This document shows, one piece after another, positions 16,906 through 26,112 of a stretch of DNA of 64,000 nucleotides (position 1 is its first letter; every line of letters begins with the position of its first letter). Made by a program: the position numbers and the translations under genes. The notes under the pieces were generated by a model. That model did no database searches. It was not told the DNA's origin and saw only the letters and a program-made list of their open reading frames with translations. Origin of the DNA: Bacillus_BD sp963787345 (GTDB taxonomy: Bacteria > Bacillota > Bacilli > Bacillales > Cytobacillaceae); contig CAWBCW010000009.1 of the NCBI GenBank assembly GCA_963787345.1, positions 1-64,000 on the forward strand, in the 5' to 3' direction.

Positions 16906-19650
16906 TTATCCTCTCTTTTGATACAACCATACATTCATGAGTGAGAATAACTGATCAATATTAATCGGCTTACTGATATAGTCATTTGCCCCGGCTTCTA
17001 AACATTCTTCTCTGCTCTTTTTCATCGCCTTTGCTGTGAGCGCAATGATTGGCAGTGACTGATATATCGGCATGTCTCTAATTCTTTTAATGGCCTCAAT
17101 TCCGTCCATCTCAGGCATCATAATATCCATTAGGACGATATCAATATCCGGGTTTTTCTGCAGCAGTTCAATCCCCTCATATCCATTTTCCGCTGCAATA
17201 ATTTCCATTTCAACCTTTTCAAGCGCAATCGTTAAAGCATATACATTTCGGATATCATCATCAACAATCAGCACCTTTTTATTTTGCAAGAATGAATTTT
17301 CCTGTTCCGTTATGTTCTTGCCTTCCTCATTTAATACATCTAATGAATATTCATCATAGTCAAGACTTGCAGATGCTTCTTCAAAAGACGTTAACATTTC
17401 GACTCTTTCTTTCTTTGGATGAATCGGCAAATACAGAGTGAACTTGCTCCCTTTTCCTTCATTACTGGATAACTCAATGAAACCATCTAATAAACCGGCT
17501 AATTCACGGCTAATGGCTAGGCCTAATCCCGTACCGCCATACTTTCGACTTGTCGTTCCATCAGCTTGTCTAAACACATCAAAGATAGTTTCCTGCTTTT
17601 CATTCGGGATACCAATTCCCGTATCAATCACAGAGAAAGCCAGAAATGAATTCGTATTCCCAGACCTGAGACCCCTTGGCAGAACTTCTTTTATTTCATT
17701 ATGAATGTGAAGGGTTACGTGTCCCTTTTCTGTAAATTTAAAGGCATTAGATAAGAAATTATTGATAATTTGGATCAAACGATGCTGATCACTGTATAAC
17801 TTCCCGGAATCAGCGTCCAATACAATCGTAAAATCTAATCCTTTTTGCTTCGCTACTGGCAGAAAATGCATCAGTAATTGTTCCTTCATCTCTTGTAAGT
17901 TCACTTCATTGTGAATAATCTCTAATTTTCCCGACTCCACCTTAGCCAAATCTAAAATATCGTTAATTAACAGGAGGAGATCATTTCCAGAAGTATAAAT
18001 GGTACGAATATATTCCTTTTGTTTTTCTGTCAAATTACCTTCGCTGTTTTCAGTAAGGATTTGCGCTAAAATCAGTAAGCTGTTCAATGGTGTTCTAAGC
18101 TCATGAGACATATTCGCTAGAAACTCAGATTTATAGTGAGAGCTCACTTCTAATTGCTGAGCCTTTTCTTCTAGGGCGACTTTTACTCCCTCTAATTCCT
18201 TTTTCTTCTCCTCGGAAGCAGCGTACTGTTCCTCAAGCTGTTCATTTGTTGTCCTTAATTCTTCCTGCTGCAACTGCAGCTCCTCAGATTGCACTTGAAG
18301 TTCCTCTGTTAGGCTTTGTGATTCCTGTAATAATCTTTCTGCTTTCATATGATTTGAAATACTATTGATCGTGATGCCAATCGTATCTGCGACTTCCTTG
18401 AAAAGCTTGATATGACTGCCCTGAAAGGTTTCAAAGGATGCAATTTCAACGACAGCCAGCGTTTCCTCTTCATGTAATATTGGAAAAATCATTAGACTTG
18501 CTGGGGTGCTTTCCCCTATTCCCGAACCTATTTTCAAATAATCATTTGGCATGTCATTTAATAGGATCAGCTTCTGTTCAAGTGCACATTGACCGACAAG
18601 TCCTTCTCCGAGACGGAAGGATTCAAATCTATTGTCATCCCTTGTAAAGGCGTAGGCTGCTAATCTTCTTAAAATTGGTTCTTCTTCTTCAGAACTTTTA
18701 ATATAAAAAGCTCCATAACTAGCCCCAATCATTGGGACTACCTTTGAAATAAAAGCATTAGCCAGCATCTTTAAATCCTTTGCCTCTGGGTACATTTGAA
18801 CGATCTCTGTAATTTTCGTTTGGCGCCAGCTTACGTTTTCTGCTTCCTCTAACAATTTCTTTTCGTGTTGGCTATGAATTTCAAGTTCCACGACCATTTT
18901 GTTATAGGCATTAGCAATAGAACCAATCTCATCTTGCGCGGAAAGATCAATCCTTGGCAATTGTTCAGCATCACTTTCACTGACCCCTTCCATAACAGAT
19001 GCTACATAATGAAGATTCTTTGTCATTCTACTAATGAGCAAAATAACTAAGGCCGCTCCCCCAATGATTGTAATAGCAAGATAAATATAAATGGCAGATA
19101 CAGCTACATTGTAGGTTTCTCTCGATGTAAGAAGCTCGTTTTTCATTTCTTGTTCCTGTAATCCAACAAGAAGGTTAGTCACTTGAAGCATTCTTTCCCT
19201 TGTGAGATCAAGGTCATCTAAAAACTTCTGTTCAATTTCAACAGTTTGGTCAATGGTTTTCATGGTAACTCCCTGTTGAATGGACTCCTTATAGGATTGG
19301 AGAAGGATTCGATATTTTTCTAATAACTCTTTCGATATATCTTGTTTGTCCTTATCCTTTAATAGTTCAATTCTTTGATTGATTTGTAAATTTGAACTTT
19401 CCCAATTATTAATGGCTGTTGAATCAATCTCTACTAACGGATTATTAATCATTTCCTTGCCAACCCTTGTGAACACATCTGTTTCACTCTTAATGTCAGT
19501 AGCAATTTCAATTCGTTCATACAGATCGTCGACCACTACGTGCATATTCACCATGGATTCTTCTAGCAAGTTCATTAAATAAACTACACTAACTGAAATA
19601 AGTAAAATGATCGCGCCAATGCTCGCATAAAGCTTTGTTTTAAATTTCAT
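16906..19650 (-). CDS. Membrane hybrid sensor histidine kinase (RsbK paralogue)
   Basis: A 914-residue kinase. TM1 at about 7-28, a helical extracellular sensor to about 185, TM2 (186-208), HAMP, GAF (about 290-430), a long Glu/Gln coiled coil (SEELQLQQEELRTTNEQLEEQ), HisKA with FLANMSHELRTPLNSLL, HATPase with DTGIGIP and GGTGLGLAIS, and a C-terminal receiver with VLIVDDD and LMDIMMPEMDG. It parallels the RsbK-like kinase at 46884-49601 from GAF to receiver, but its sensor is a four-helix type and not CHASE3. It heads an operon with a methyltransferase, a second kinase and a binding protein. Partner output regulator not evident. Confidence 0.9.
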   Translation of the reverse strand: MKFKTKLYASIGAIILLISVSVVYLMNLLEESMVNMHVVVDDLYERIEIATDIKSETDVFTRVGKEMINNPLVEIDSTAINNWESSNLQINQRIELLKDKDKQDISKELLEKYRILLQSYKESIQQGVTMKTIDQTVEIEQKFLDDLDLTRERMLQVTNLLVGLQEQEMKNELLTSRETYNVAVSAIYIYLAITIIGGAALVILLISRMTKNLHYVASVMEGVSESDAEQLPRIDLSAQDEIGSIANAYNKMVVELEIHSQHEKKLLEEAENVSWRQTKITEIVQMYPEAKDLKMLANAFISKVVPMIGASYGAFYIKSSEEEEPILRRLAAYAFTRDDNRFESFRLGEGLVGQCALEQKLILLNDMPNDYLKIGSGIGESTPASLMIFPILHEEETLAVVEIASFETFQGSHIKLFKEVADTIGITINSISNHMKAERLLQESQSLTEELQVQSEELQLQQEELRTTNEQLEEQYAASEEKKKELEGVKVALEEKAQQLEVSSHYKSEFLANMSHELRTPLNSLLILAQILTENSEGNLTEKQKEYIRTIYTSGNDLLLLINDILDLAKVESGKLEIIHNEVNLQEMKEQLLMHFLPVAKQKGLDFTIVLDADSGKLYSDQHRLIQIINNFLSNAFKFTEKGHVTLHIHNEIKEVLPRGLRSGNTNSFLAFSVIDTGIGIPNEKQETIFDVFRQADGTTSRKYGGTGLGLAISRELAGLLDGFIELSSNEGKGSKFTLYLPIHPKKERVEMLTSFEEASASLDYDEYSLDVLNEEGKNITEQENSFLQNKKVLIVDDDIRNVYALTIALEKVEMEIIAAENGYEGIELLQKNPDIDIVLMDIMMPEMDGIEAIKRIRDMPIYQSLPIIALTAKAMKKSREECLEAGANDYISKPINIDQLFSLMNVWLYQKRG

Positions 19651-19995
19651 TTCACACCCCGCAATACATATAATTAGAGATTCTATATTCTTTTAATAGA
19701 ATAACATTATTTCTATAGGAACATGATGATAAATAATATGGAAATAAACCTATGGTCCCAAATAAATCGTTTTTTTACTATAATATCACAAAATGCAGAA
19801 AATTCATCATAATAATTACTTTAACAACAATAAATGACTTTTTTAGACCGTTTATGTACTAAATCATGAAATAGCGTCATCTTATTCATCTTTTCATTGC
19901 ATGAAATAAATTTGTAAATATCATGTAACAACAATACTATTGCAGTCTGAGATTTTACGAGATAAACTTTACTTACTATTTGAGGAGTGGATTTA

Positions 19996-20310
19996 GTGAA
20001 AACAGTATCCGTGAGTAAGCTTAGGTTTAAGAAAAATTTATCCATGATTGAGCAATATATAATAAAGGATTTGCTGTTTCATTGGATCGGGCAGCCAACC
20101 GAAGGGTTAGATGAGATTCTACCACTTGATTACACAAAAGATGTCTTTGCAAAGATGGAAGCAAAGCAGGAAACGACATTTCTTATTAACGGGGACGAGC
20201 ATTTCAGATACGCCACGATAACAGAAGATGAGCAATTTGTAATAGGTGTACTCAATTGGAATCAAGAGCTAACGCATCGACTCATTTCTATGGATGAGGT
20301 TCGTTGGTGA
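19996..20310 (+). CDS. Hypothetical protein
   Basis: About 104 residues; soluble, mixed charge, ending LISMDEVRW. The start is GTG at 19996, eight bases after GAGGAG; an ATG at 20044 (MIEQYIIKD) is possible but has a poorer site. No motif or family recognised. It is divergent from the kinase operon and followed by a REP-like terminator. Confidence 0.5.
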   Translation: MKTVSVSKLRFKKNLSMIEQYIIKDLLFHWIGQPTEGLDEILPLDYTKDVFAKMEAKQETTFLINGDEHFRYATITEDEQFVIGVLNWNQELTHRLISMDEVRW

Positions 20311-20323
20311 GCACTATAAATTA

Positions 20324-20376
20324 GGGTCTGACCCTCAGTACATGAAAACTTAAAGTACTGGGGATCAGACCCTTTT
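20324..20376 (+). repeat. REP-like palindrome acting as terminator
   Basis: GGGTCTGACCCTCAGTAC pairs with GTACTGGGGATCAGACCC, followed by TTTT. The same GGGTCTGACC...GGTCAGACCC skeleton appears at 27692 and 51656. Confidence 0.6.
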
Positions 20377-20395
20377 GATTTGAATTTGAATTTAA

Positions 20396-20746
20396 TTATT
20401 TATTTATAAAAGATTTGATTGCTTCTTCTGGCATGGATGAATCGCATTCTACGTTTACTTTGTCACCATTCGTATAGATAAAGCCAGGAACCGTTGGAAT
20501 GTCGTATTCATTACGGAAAGCTGTAATTCCTTCCATATCAGATTCTTCCACACTATTTACATAATAGATGTGAGTGTTCGTTTCTTCAGCGACCTTTTTT
20601 AATTTTTCGACGAAGATTTGACAATAAGGACATACAGCCTTACCGATATAAATAACGGCTTCGCCCTCCCCTTTTACCAATTCCTGTGCTTTTGCAGAAT
20701 CAATTTTATCAAAACTAGTTACAGTTTCTTCATAAGTTGCAATCAT
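20396..20746 (-). CDS. Thioredoxin-fold protein with CPYC motif
   Basis: About 116 residues. AVIYIGKAVCPYCQIFVEKLKKVAEE is a thioredoxin-like active site with the CPYC pair usual in glutaredoxins, and DIPTVPGFIY supplies the cis-Pro region. It resembles the small thioredoxin-like proteins annotated as bacteriocin transport accessory proteins. The start is the ATG at 20746, preceded by AAAGGGG. It lies just downstream of gshF on the same strand, so it may be a glutathione- or thiol-linked oxidoreductase; that role is inferred from position. Confidence 0.75.
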   Translation of the reverse strand: MIATYEETVTSFDKIDSAKAQELVKGEGEAVIYIGKAVCPYCQIFVEKLKKVAEETNTHIYYVNSVEESDMEGITAFRNEYDIPTVPGFIYTNGDKVNVECDSSMPEEAIKSFINK

Positions 20747-20771
20747 TTTACAATCCCCTTTCAATATCATC

Positions 20772-20800
20772 TTAACCTCGTCCCTACTGAGGGCGAGGTT
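20772..20800. other. Hairpin between gshF and the thioredoxin-like gene
   Basis: CCTCGTCCC and GGGCGAGG can pair (one bulge) around a short loop. No clear T-tract follows on the minus strand, so it may be a processing or stabilising element instead of a terminator. Confidence 0.35.
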
Positions 20801-20837
20801 CCTCCTGATAAATAAAGTTAAATAACTTGATCGTCAT

Positions 20838-23165
20838 TCAACAGTCTGCCGTTGTAAACCCACTTTTTACTAGTCGCAGTTTTTTGACTGACTTTGATTT
20901 CTGACTTTGTACTAGTTCAGGGAATAAATAATGGATGACATTCATCGTTAATCGTCGGGATTTTCCTTTGTATGGATAAATATGCATATACATAGATGGA
21001 TTAAAGTTCGCTTCAATAATTCCATACGCGTTTTCATGAACTGCAGGAACTTCTGTATTTTCGATAATCAAATCAATCCCACAAATTTTTACCCCGAGCG
21101 CCGATACCGCATCCACTGCTATTTTTTTATAATCATCAGGAATTTGATCGGTCACATCAATTGAATCTCCACCTGTACTAACATTGGAGTTTTCACGCAA
21201 ATAGATGATTTCACCCTCTTGTGGAACCGAATCCATTCCATATCCTTGCCCTTTAAGCATAAGGTTCTCCAATTCACCCAATTGGATACTTTCTAAAGGG
21301 GTTCGATGGTCTCTTCCTCTTAACGGGTCGCGATTCTTTTGCTCTACTAACTCTTGGATGGTATGTTTGCCATCACCTTTAACATTCGCAGGAACTCGTA
21401 ATAAAACAGCATAAACTTGGTCATTTAACACAAAAAATCGATATTCTGTTCCATTTATAAATTCTTCTATTAATACAGATGAATCTTCTTTAAATGCGAG
21501 CATAAGCGCCTGTTCGTAATCCTCATAATTTGCGCCTTCTTTGAAGATCGATATTCCTAATCCATAGTTTGTTGTTTTCGGCTTCACAACAAAAGCTTTA
21601 GTTGAAAAAAGGGCATAGGAACGTAAGGCTTCATCGATTGTTTGAAACTCCTCACCCTTAGGCACTCGAAATCCATGTTGGTGAAGAATTTTCTTTGTTA
21701 CCGTTTTATTTTCCATAATTAAAGTGGAGACATAATTATCTTTACTTGTCATATTTCCATTTTTTACATACTCAACATGATCTTTTAATTTCAGCTTCAA
21801 AAATTGATCTTGTCGATCCAAAATTTCTACTCTGATTCCTTGTTGAATGGCATCAAACATTAAAATCTGAGTGGACAACTCCATATCAGTAAATCCTATT
21901 AATTGATAGGGCTTATCCCATGCCTTTTTATAATTTTCTTTAGCAATCAATGTAGCCACTTGGCTTTGACTACTTTTTTCACTCTCTTTATAGAGTTTTC
22001 CAGCTAAAGTCTTACTTGGATCCATTAGCATTTCTTTCAGATGAACAAATAACGTATCGGAGACAGGTAAATCTAAGATTTCTACTAGATGTTCCATCTC
22101 ATCAATTATCTCTTTGGCATCCTTTTCAAATTGTGTATGCGCTAATGGATGCTCGAGAGCCACGATTTCATTGTAAGAATCACCCATTTTTACCCACTCA
22201 TCACAATGATCGCCTTCATCTTTCCATAGTAAATAAAGTAAGAAAAGATGAAGAAACTCTACTTGTTCAGTACTGATTCCATACATTTCAAAAGGGTTTA
22301 AATCGATATTACGCAATTCAACATAATCAACACCGCGATCAGCTAAATCTGAAACATGATGCCCACCTCTTAAACGAACAGGTGCATAAAACTCCTTTTC
22401 TTCTGAGAGAAGCCCTCTTTGAACCATGGAAGTAAGATCTGATATATAGCTCTGGATACTACTATACGACACTTGAACATCATCAGAATTAGCATAACCG
22501 TATTTACTGCCTCTAATGCTTCTTACAGCTTCATTCAAAGAATCATCTTCAAAAAAGTTCTTTTCACTACAAGGAGAAGCTCCATAAAAATAAGTGACTA
22601 ACCATCGATAGTGTAAATAGTTTCTTGTAGACTTCAAATAAATTTCCGCTTTAAACTGTTGGTAATCTTTTATCTCCGATTGTAAACTAAATAACACTCT
22701 TACCAACTCTTCGCTGAATTCAAAGTTGAAATGAATCCCACTAACCATTTGTTTGCGACGGCCATAAGAATCTGATAAAGTTTGACGATATCGAACATTT
22801 TCGACATTGTCCAATTTCGCAATCATAATGTCCTCTTCTTTTTCTGGTAACTGTGGCGGCATGCTTAATGGCCATAGCATTTCATGAGCATCCATGGAAC
22901 GATAAGCAACATCATGAATCGCTGCTAAGTAATTAAACAGATCCTCTGTTGTCTCTGTAACAGGTGTGATTAATTCCATTTGTGTTTCTGAAAAATCTCG
23001 TTGAATATAAGGATGATCATCTTTTAGCGTAATGCTCTTAGGATGATCTGTTTTAGCTAAATTTCCTGATAAGTCAACTCGATGACTTTCTTTTTCAATC
23101 CCATAACGGGCTTTTAATAAGTATGGTTTCACACGCTCATTGGCTAACATGTTTTTGAAATCCAT
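20838..23165 (-). CDS. gshF: Bifunctional glutamate-cysteine ligase / glutathione synthetase
   Basis: Makes glutathione from Glu, Cys and Gly in one polypeptide. At 775 residues it matches GshF (GshAB) of Listeria and streptococci. The N-terminal two-thirds is a GshA-type ligase (YGIEKESHRVD, MVSGIHFNFEFS, VELRNIDLNPFE). The C-terminal third is an ATP-grasp domain (AFVVKPKTTNYGLGISIF, SVLIEEFINGTEYRFFV, ICGIDLIIEN...IIEANFNPSMYMH). Most Bacillaceae use bacillithiol and lack glutathione synthesis. Here it sits beside a glutathione-dependent formaldehyde pathway and a CPYC thiol protein. A terminator upstream (23231) separates it from the fghA transcript, so it has its own promoter. Confidence 0.95.
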   Translation of the reverse strand: MDFKNMLANERVKPYLLKARYGIEKESHRVDLSGNLAKTDHPKSITLKDDHPYIQRDFSETQMELITPVTETTEDLFNYLAAIHDVAYRSMDAHEMLWPLSMPPQLPEKEEDIMIAKLDNVENVRYRQTLSDSYGRRKQMVSGIHFNFEFSEELVRVLFSLQSEIKDYQQFKAEIYLKSTRNYLHYRWLVTYFYGASPCSEKNFFEDDSLNEAVRSIRGSKYGYANSDDVQVSYSSIQSYISDLTSMVQRGLLSEEKEFYAPVRLRGGHHVSDLADRGVDYVELRNIDLNPFEMYGISTEQVEFLHLFLLYLLWKDEGDHCDEWVKMGDSYNEIVALEHPLAHTQFEKDAKEIIDEMEHLVEILDLPVSDTLFVHLKEMLMDPSKTLAGKLYKESEKSSQSQVATLIAKENYKKAWDKPYQLIGFTDMELSTQILMFDAIQQGIRVEILDRQDQFLKLKLKDHVEYVKNGNMTSKDNYVSTLIMENKTVTKKILHQHGFRVPKGEEFQTIDEALRSYALFSTKAFVVKPKTTNYGLGISIFKEGANYEDYEQALMLAFKEDSSVLIEEFINGTEYRFFVLNDQVYAVLLRVPANVKGDGKHTIQELVEQKNRDPLRGRDHRTPLESIQLGELENLMLKGQGYGMDSVPQEGEIIYLRENSNVSTGGDSIDVTDQIPDDYKKIAVDAVSALGVKICGIDLIIENTEVPAVHENAYGIIEANFNPSMYMHIYPYKGKSRRLTMNVIHYLFPELVQSQKSKSVKKLRLVKSGFTTADC

Positions 23166-23230
23166 CGGTTGCTATCCCTCCCGATTAGCCATTTATCAAA
23201 CAATTTCTTGTTTAACATGACTGATTCATA

Positions 23231-23266
23231 AAAATATCCACATTTAATCGCAATGTGGATATTTTT
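23231..23266 (-). terminator. Terminator after fghA
   Basis: AAAATATCCACATT pairs with AATGTGGATATTTTT; A/T runs flank both sides. It ends the adhC-fghA transcript. Confidence 0.7.
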
Positions 23267-23298
23267 ATTTACATTCCCTAAGTATGATGAAAAATCGA

Positions 23299-24147
23299 TT
23301 AGCTTAAGTGTTTCAAATGGAAAGCGAAATGATCTTCTAAGAAAGTAGCTATAAAGAAATAGCTATGATCATAACCTTCCATTTTATTATAATTGACTTC
23401 TTGATTATTGTCTCGCGCATTTTTTAGAAAATAAGTTTCCTCTAATTGTTCCGGATAAAAATTATCTTCCGTTCCTTGCGTAATGAGAATAGGAGGCACG
23501 TCAGCTTCTTTGACAAGTTCTGAAGCATCCCATTCTTTCCAAGACGTTTGATCTTCACCTAAATAAGAGGAGAATGCTTTGATTCCCCATGGGACTCTAC
23601 TAGGACTTAAAATAGGAGAAAAGGCAGAAATCGCTTTGAATCTTGTCGCATTTTTCATACCAATCACTAAAGCACCATGACCTCCCATTGAATGCCCCAT
23701 AATACTCTCTTCACCTGAAAAGTGAGGGATCAATGTTGACGCAATCGCTGCTAATTCTTCCGTTATATACGTATACATGTTGTAATTCTTTGCCCACGGA
23801 TGTTGTGTTGCATTTACATAAAAACCTGCACCTTTTCCAAGATCCCATCCGTCATCATCAGGTACATGTTCTCCACGTGGGGAAGTGTCCGGAATCATAA
23901 CTGCCACTTGATATTTTTCAGCCAATCGTTGAAATCCACTTTTTTGACTAAAATTATCATCTGTACATGTTAAACCAGACAGCCACCAAATAAGAGGTAT
24001 TTTGTTCTTTTCTTTATTTGATGGTAAGTAAATACTAAACGTCATCTCGCATTGTAAAACTTCTGAGTAATGAGTATATTTACTTTGTTCTCCACCGAAA
24101 GAGCGACGTTTTTCAATAAGTTTAAGACTCACGTTCTCACTCTCCAT
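23299..24147 (-). CDS. fghA: S-formylglutathione hydrolase
   Basis: Hydrolyses S-formylglutathione to formate and glutathione, the second step of glutathione-dependent formaldehyde removal. A 282-residue alpha/beta hydrolase of the esterase D family. The nucleophile elbow is GHSMGGHGAL, LTCTDDNF is the oxyanion region, and the C-terminal YDHSYFF holds the catalytic His. Its ATG overlaps the end of the dehydrogenase gene by 11 bases, giving tight coupling. Length and motifs match FrmB/FghA. Confidence 0.93.
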   Translation of the reverse strand: MESENVSLKLIEKRRSFGGEQSKYTHYSEVLQCEMTFSIYLPSNKEKNKIPLIWWLSGLTCTDDNFSQKSGFQRLAEKYQVAVMIPDTSPRGEHVPDDDGWDLGKGAGFYVNATQHPWAKNYNMYTYITEELAAIASTLIPHFSGEESIMGHSMGGHGALVIGMKNATRFKAISAFSPILSPSRVPWGIKAFSSYLGEDQTSWKEWDASELVKEADVPPILITQGTEDNFYPEQLEETYFLKNARDNNQEVNYNKMEGYDHSYFFIATFLEDHFAFHLKHLS

Positions 24148-25252
24148 ATGTTAAAATTGTACGGATAGACTCGCCCTTATGAAGCAAATCAAACGCCTCA
24201 TTGATGTCTTTAAATTCTAAATGGTGTGTGATAAGCGAATCTAAATCAATTTTACCATTCATATAATCTTCAATCATTCCTGGAAGCTCCGTTCTTCCTT
24301 TTACTCCACCAAAGGCTGATCCGCGCCATACGCGTCCGGTTACTAATTGGAATGGGCGTGTTTGAATCTCTTTCCCCGCACCTGCTACACCGATAATCAC
24401 ACTTTCGCCCCAGCCTTTATGACAGCATTCAAGAGCAGATCTCATAACTTCAACATTTCCAATACATTCGAAGCTATAATCGACTCCTCCATCTGTCATT
24501 TCAACGATGACCTCTTGGATTGGTTTATCAAATTTAGAAGGATTGACAAAATCAGTTGCTCCCATCTTTTTAGCCAATTCAAACTTATCCTCATTTAAAT
24601 CAACAGCAATAATACGGCTTGCTTTTGCTTGAACCAATCCTTGAATAACGGATAAGCCAATCGCTCCAAGACCAAATACAGCTGTCACAGCGCCTTCTTC
24701 TACTTTTGCAGTTTTATGTACAGCACCGATCCCTGTCGTAACCCCGCATCCAAATAGACCAACTTTGTCAAGCGGCGCTTCTTTGTCAATTTTTGCTAAA
24801 GAGACTTCGTTAACGACTGTATATTCACTAAATGTACTTGTTCCCATGTAATGATAAATAGGCTCTCCATTATAAGAGAAACGAGTCGTTCCATCAGGCA
24901 TTAAACCTTTCCCTTGAGTTTCTCTTACAGAACTACATAAGTTCGTTTTACCAGAACGACAGAATTTACATTCTCCACATTCAGCTGTGTATAGTGGAAT
25001 CACATGGTCTCCTGGTTTTACTGAAGTTACTTCATCTCCTACAGAAACAACAACCCCAGCACCCTCATGACCTAGTACAGCAGGAAATACGCCTTCTGGA
25101 TCATCACCTGATAATGTAAAAGCATCTGTATGACAAACTGAAGTATAAAGTATTTTCACTAATACCTCTTTTGCTTTTGGTTCTTCTACATCTATTTCCA
25201 CAATTTGAAGTGGTTCTCCTGGTTTAAATGCAACAGCAGCTCTACTTTTCAA
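24137..25252 (-). CDS. adhC: Class III alcohol dehydrogenase / S-(hydroxymethyl)glutathione dehydrogenase
   Basis: Oxidises the spontaneous formaldehyde-glutathione adduct to S-formylglutathione with NAD; it may also reduce S-nitrosoglutathione. The 371 residues have the zinc-ADH order: catalytic zinc ligands in VCHTDA and GHEGAGVV, the structural zinc cysteines in CGECKFCRSGKTNLC, and the Rossmann motif FGLGAIGLS. Class III features such as GWGESVIIGVAGAGKEI and RVWRGSAFGG are clear. It is divergent from an HxlR regulator gene with a shared control region. Confidence 0.95.
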   Translation of the reverse strand: MKSRAAVAFKPGEPLQIVEIDVEEPKAKEVLVKILYTSVCHTDAFTLSGDDPEGVFPAVLGHEGAGVVVSVGDEVTSVKPGDHVIPLYTAECGECKFCRSGKTNLCSSVRETQGKGLMPDGTTRFSYNGEPIYHYMGTSTFSEYTVVNEVSLAKIDKEAPLDKVGLFGCGVTTGIGAVHKTAKVEEGAVTAVFGLGAIGLSVIQGLVQAKASRIIAVDLNEDKFELAKKMGATDFVNPSKFDKPIQEVIVEMTDGGVDYSFECIGNVEVMRSALECCHKGWGESVIIGVAGAGKEIQTRPFQLVTGRVWRGSAFGGVKGRTELPGMIEDYMNGKIDLDSLITHHLEFKDINEAFDLLHKGESIRTILTYGE

Positions 25253-25283
25253 TTGAATCCCTTCTTTCCTGTATTTTATAGTA

Positions 25284-25313
25284 TTTACAATTTACATCAT
25301 TACATATTATAAT
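25284..25313 (+). promoter_or_regulatory. Promoter of the HxlR gene
   Basis: TTTACA (25284-25289), an 18-base spacer and TATAAT (25308-25313). The TATAAT sits in a palindrome (CATATTATAATG) and may also serve the divergent adhC operon. Confidence 0.5.
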
Positions 25314-25317
25314 GCAC

Positions 25318-25342
25318 GTGACAATACTGACTTTTTTGTCAC
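25318..25342. promoter_or_regulatory. Candidate operator for the HxlR regulator
   Basis: GTGACA (25318-25323) and TGTCAC (25337-25342) form an inverted repeat over the likely transcription start of the regulator gene, between the divergent promoters. Its position would suit autorepression and control of adhC-fghA. Confidence 0.45.
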
Positions 25343-25378
25343 TATAAACAAAATCATAGTAGAAGGAGGTCATAATAT

Positions 25379-25741
25379 ATGGAATTTTCCTATAAAGATA
25401 AAACATTCTTCACTAGTAAAGACCTGGCCTTATCCGTAATAGGGGGACGTTGGAAAATAGCAATTATATGGTATTTACTCCGACAATCTCCATTACGGTT
25501 AAGTGAATTACAAAAATTACTTCCCGAGGTCAATCAACGCATGTTAATTAGACAATTAAGAGAATTAGAAGAAGATCATATCATTACTAGAGTGGTGTAC
25601 CCAGTTGTCCCTCCTAAAGTGGAGTATGGACTAAGTGAAATCGGTCTTAGCCTAGAACCCGTTGTCACCTCTATCTGTGATTGGGGAGATAACTTTAGAG
25701 AGTTTTTGGAAGAAAATGCTGATAAAACATCCGTTAAATAA
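25379..25741 (+). CDS. hxlR: HxlR-type winged-helix regulator
   Basis: A 120-residue MarR-like DNA-binding protein of the HxlR family, with FTSKDLALSVIGGRWKIAIIWYL, LRLSELQKLLPEVNQRMLIRQLRELEEDHII and the wing YPVVPPKVEYGLSEIG. B. subtilis HxlR activates a formaldehyde (ribulose monophosphate) operon. Here the gene is divergent from adhC-fghA and likely responds to formaldehyde or a thiol signal. It has few Cys residues, so the sensing mechanism may differ from B. subtilis HxlR. AGGAGG precedes the ATG at normal spacing. The symbol marks the family, not proven orthology. Confidence 0.85.
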   Translation: MEFSYKDKTFFTSKDLALSVIGGRWKIAIIWYLLRQSPLRLSELQKLLPEVNQRMLIRQLRELEEDHIITRVVYPVVPPKVEYGLSEIGLSLEPVVTSICDWGDNFREFLEENADKTSVK

Positions 25742-25769
25742 CAAACTGCACAAACGGTTATAAAAATGA

Positions 25770-25812
25770 AAGCCATGAACCACTTGTATGAAGGTGTTTC
25801 GTGGCCTTTTTT
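25770..25812 (+). terminator. Terminator after the HxlR gene
   Basis: An imperfect stem, GCCATGAACCACT with GGTGTTTCGTGGC, precedes six T. The remaining stretch to 26112 holds a half-site of the REP-like repeat (AGTCTGACCC near 25988) and no gene. Confidence 0.5.
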
Positions 25813-26112
25813 ATGTTTCCGAACGATATTTGAAACTATTTTTTGTTTTATAGGAATAGCAATTCCCCTTGTTTCTCCAACTATACTTTATCCTACAAAT
25901 CAGTTTTCGAGAAGAATCATTCCAAAATAAATAAGTAACTACAGAGACTTACTGACAACCCCTACAGTCCCCTACCGCTTTAATAGAGTCTGACCCAAAA
26001 TTACACAATATAAAATTTTGACCTGTCCATCTAGTTATTTAACCAAGCAACAAAACCCATATGACATAACCTAATCCCAACACGATGCTTTGAAGAAAGG
26101 GGGAATATGCGT

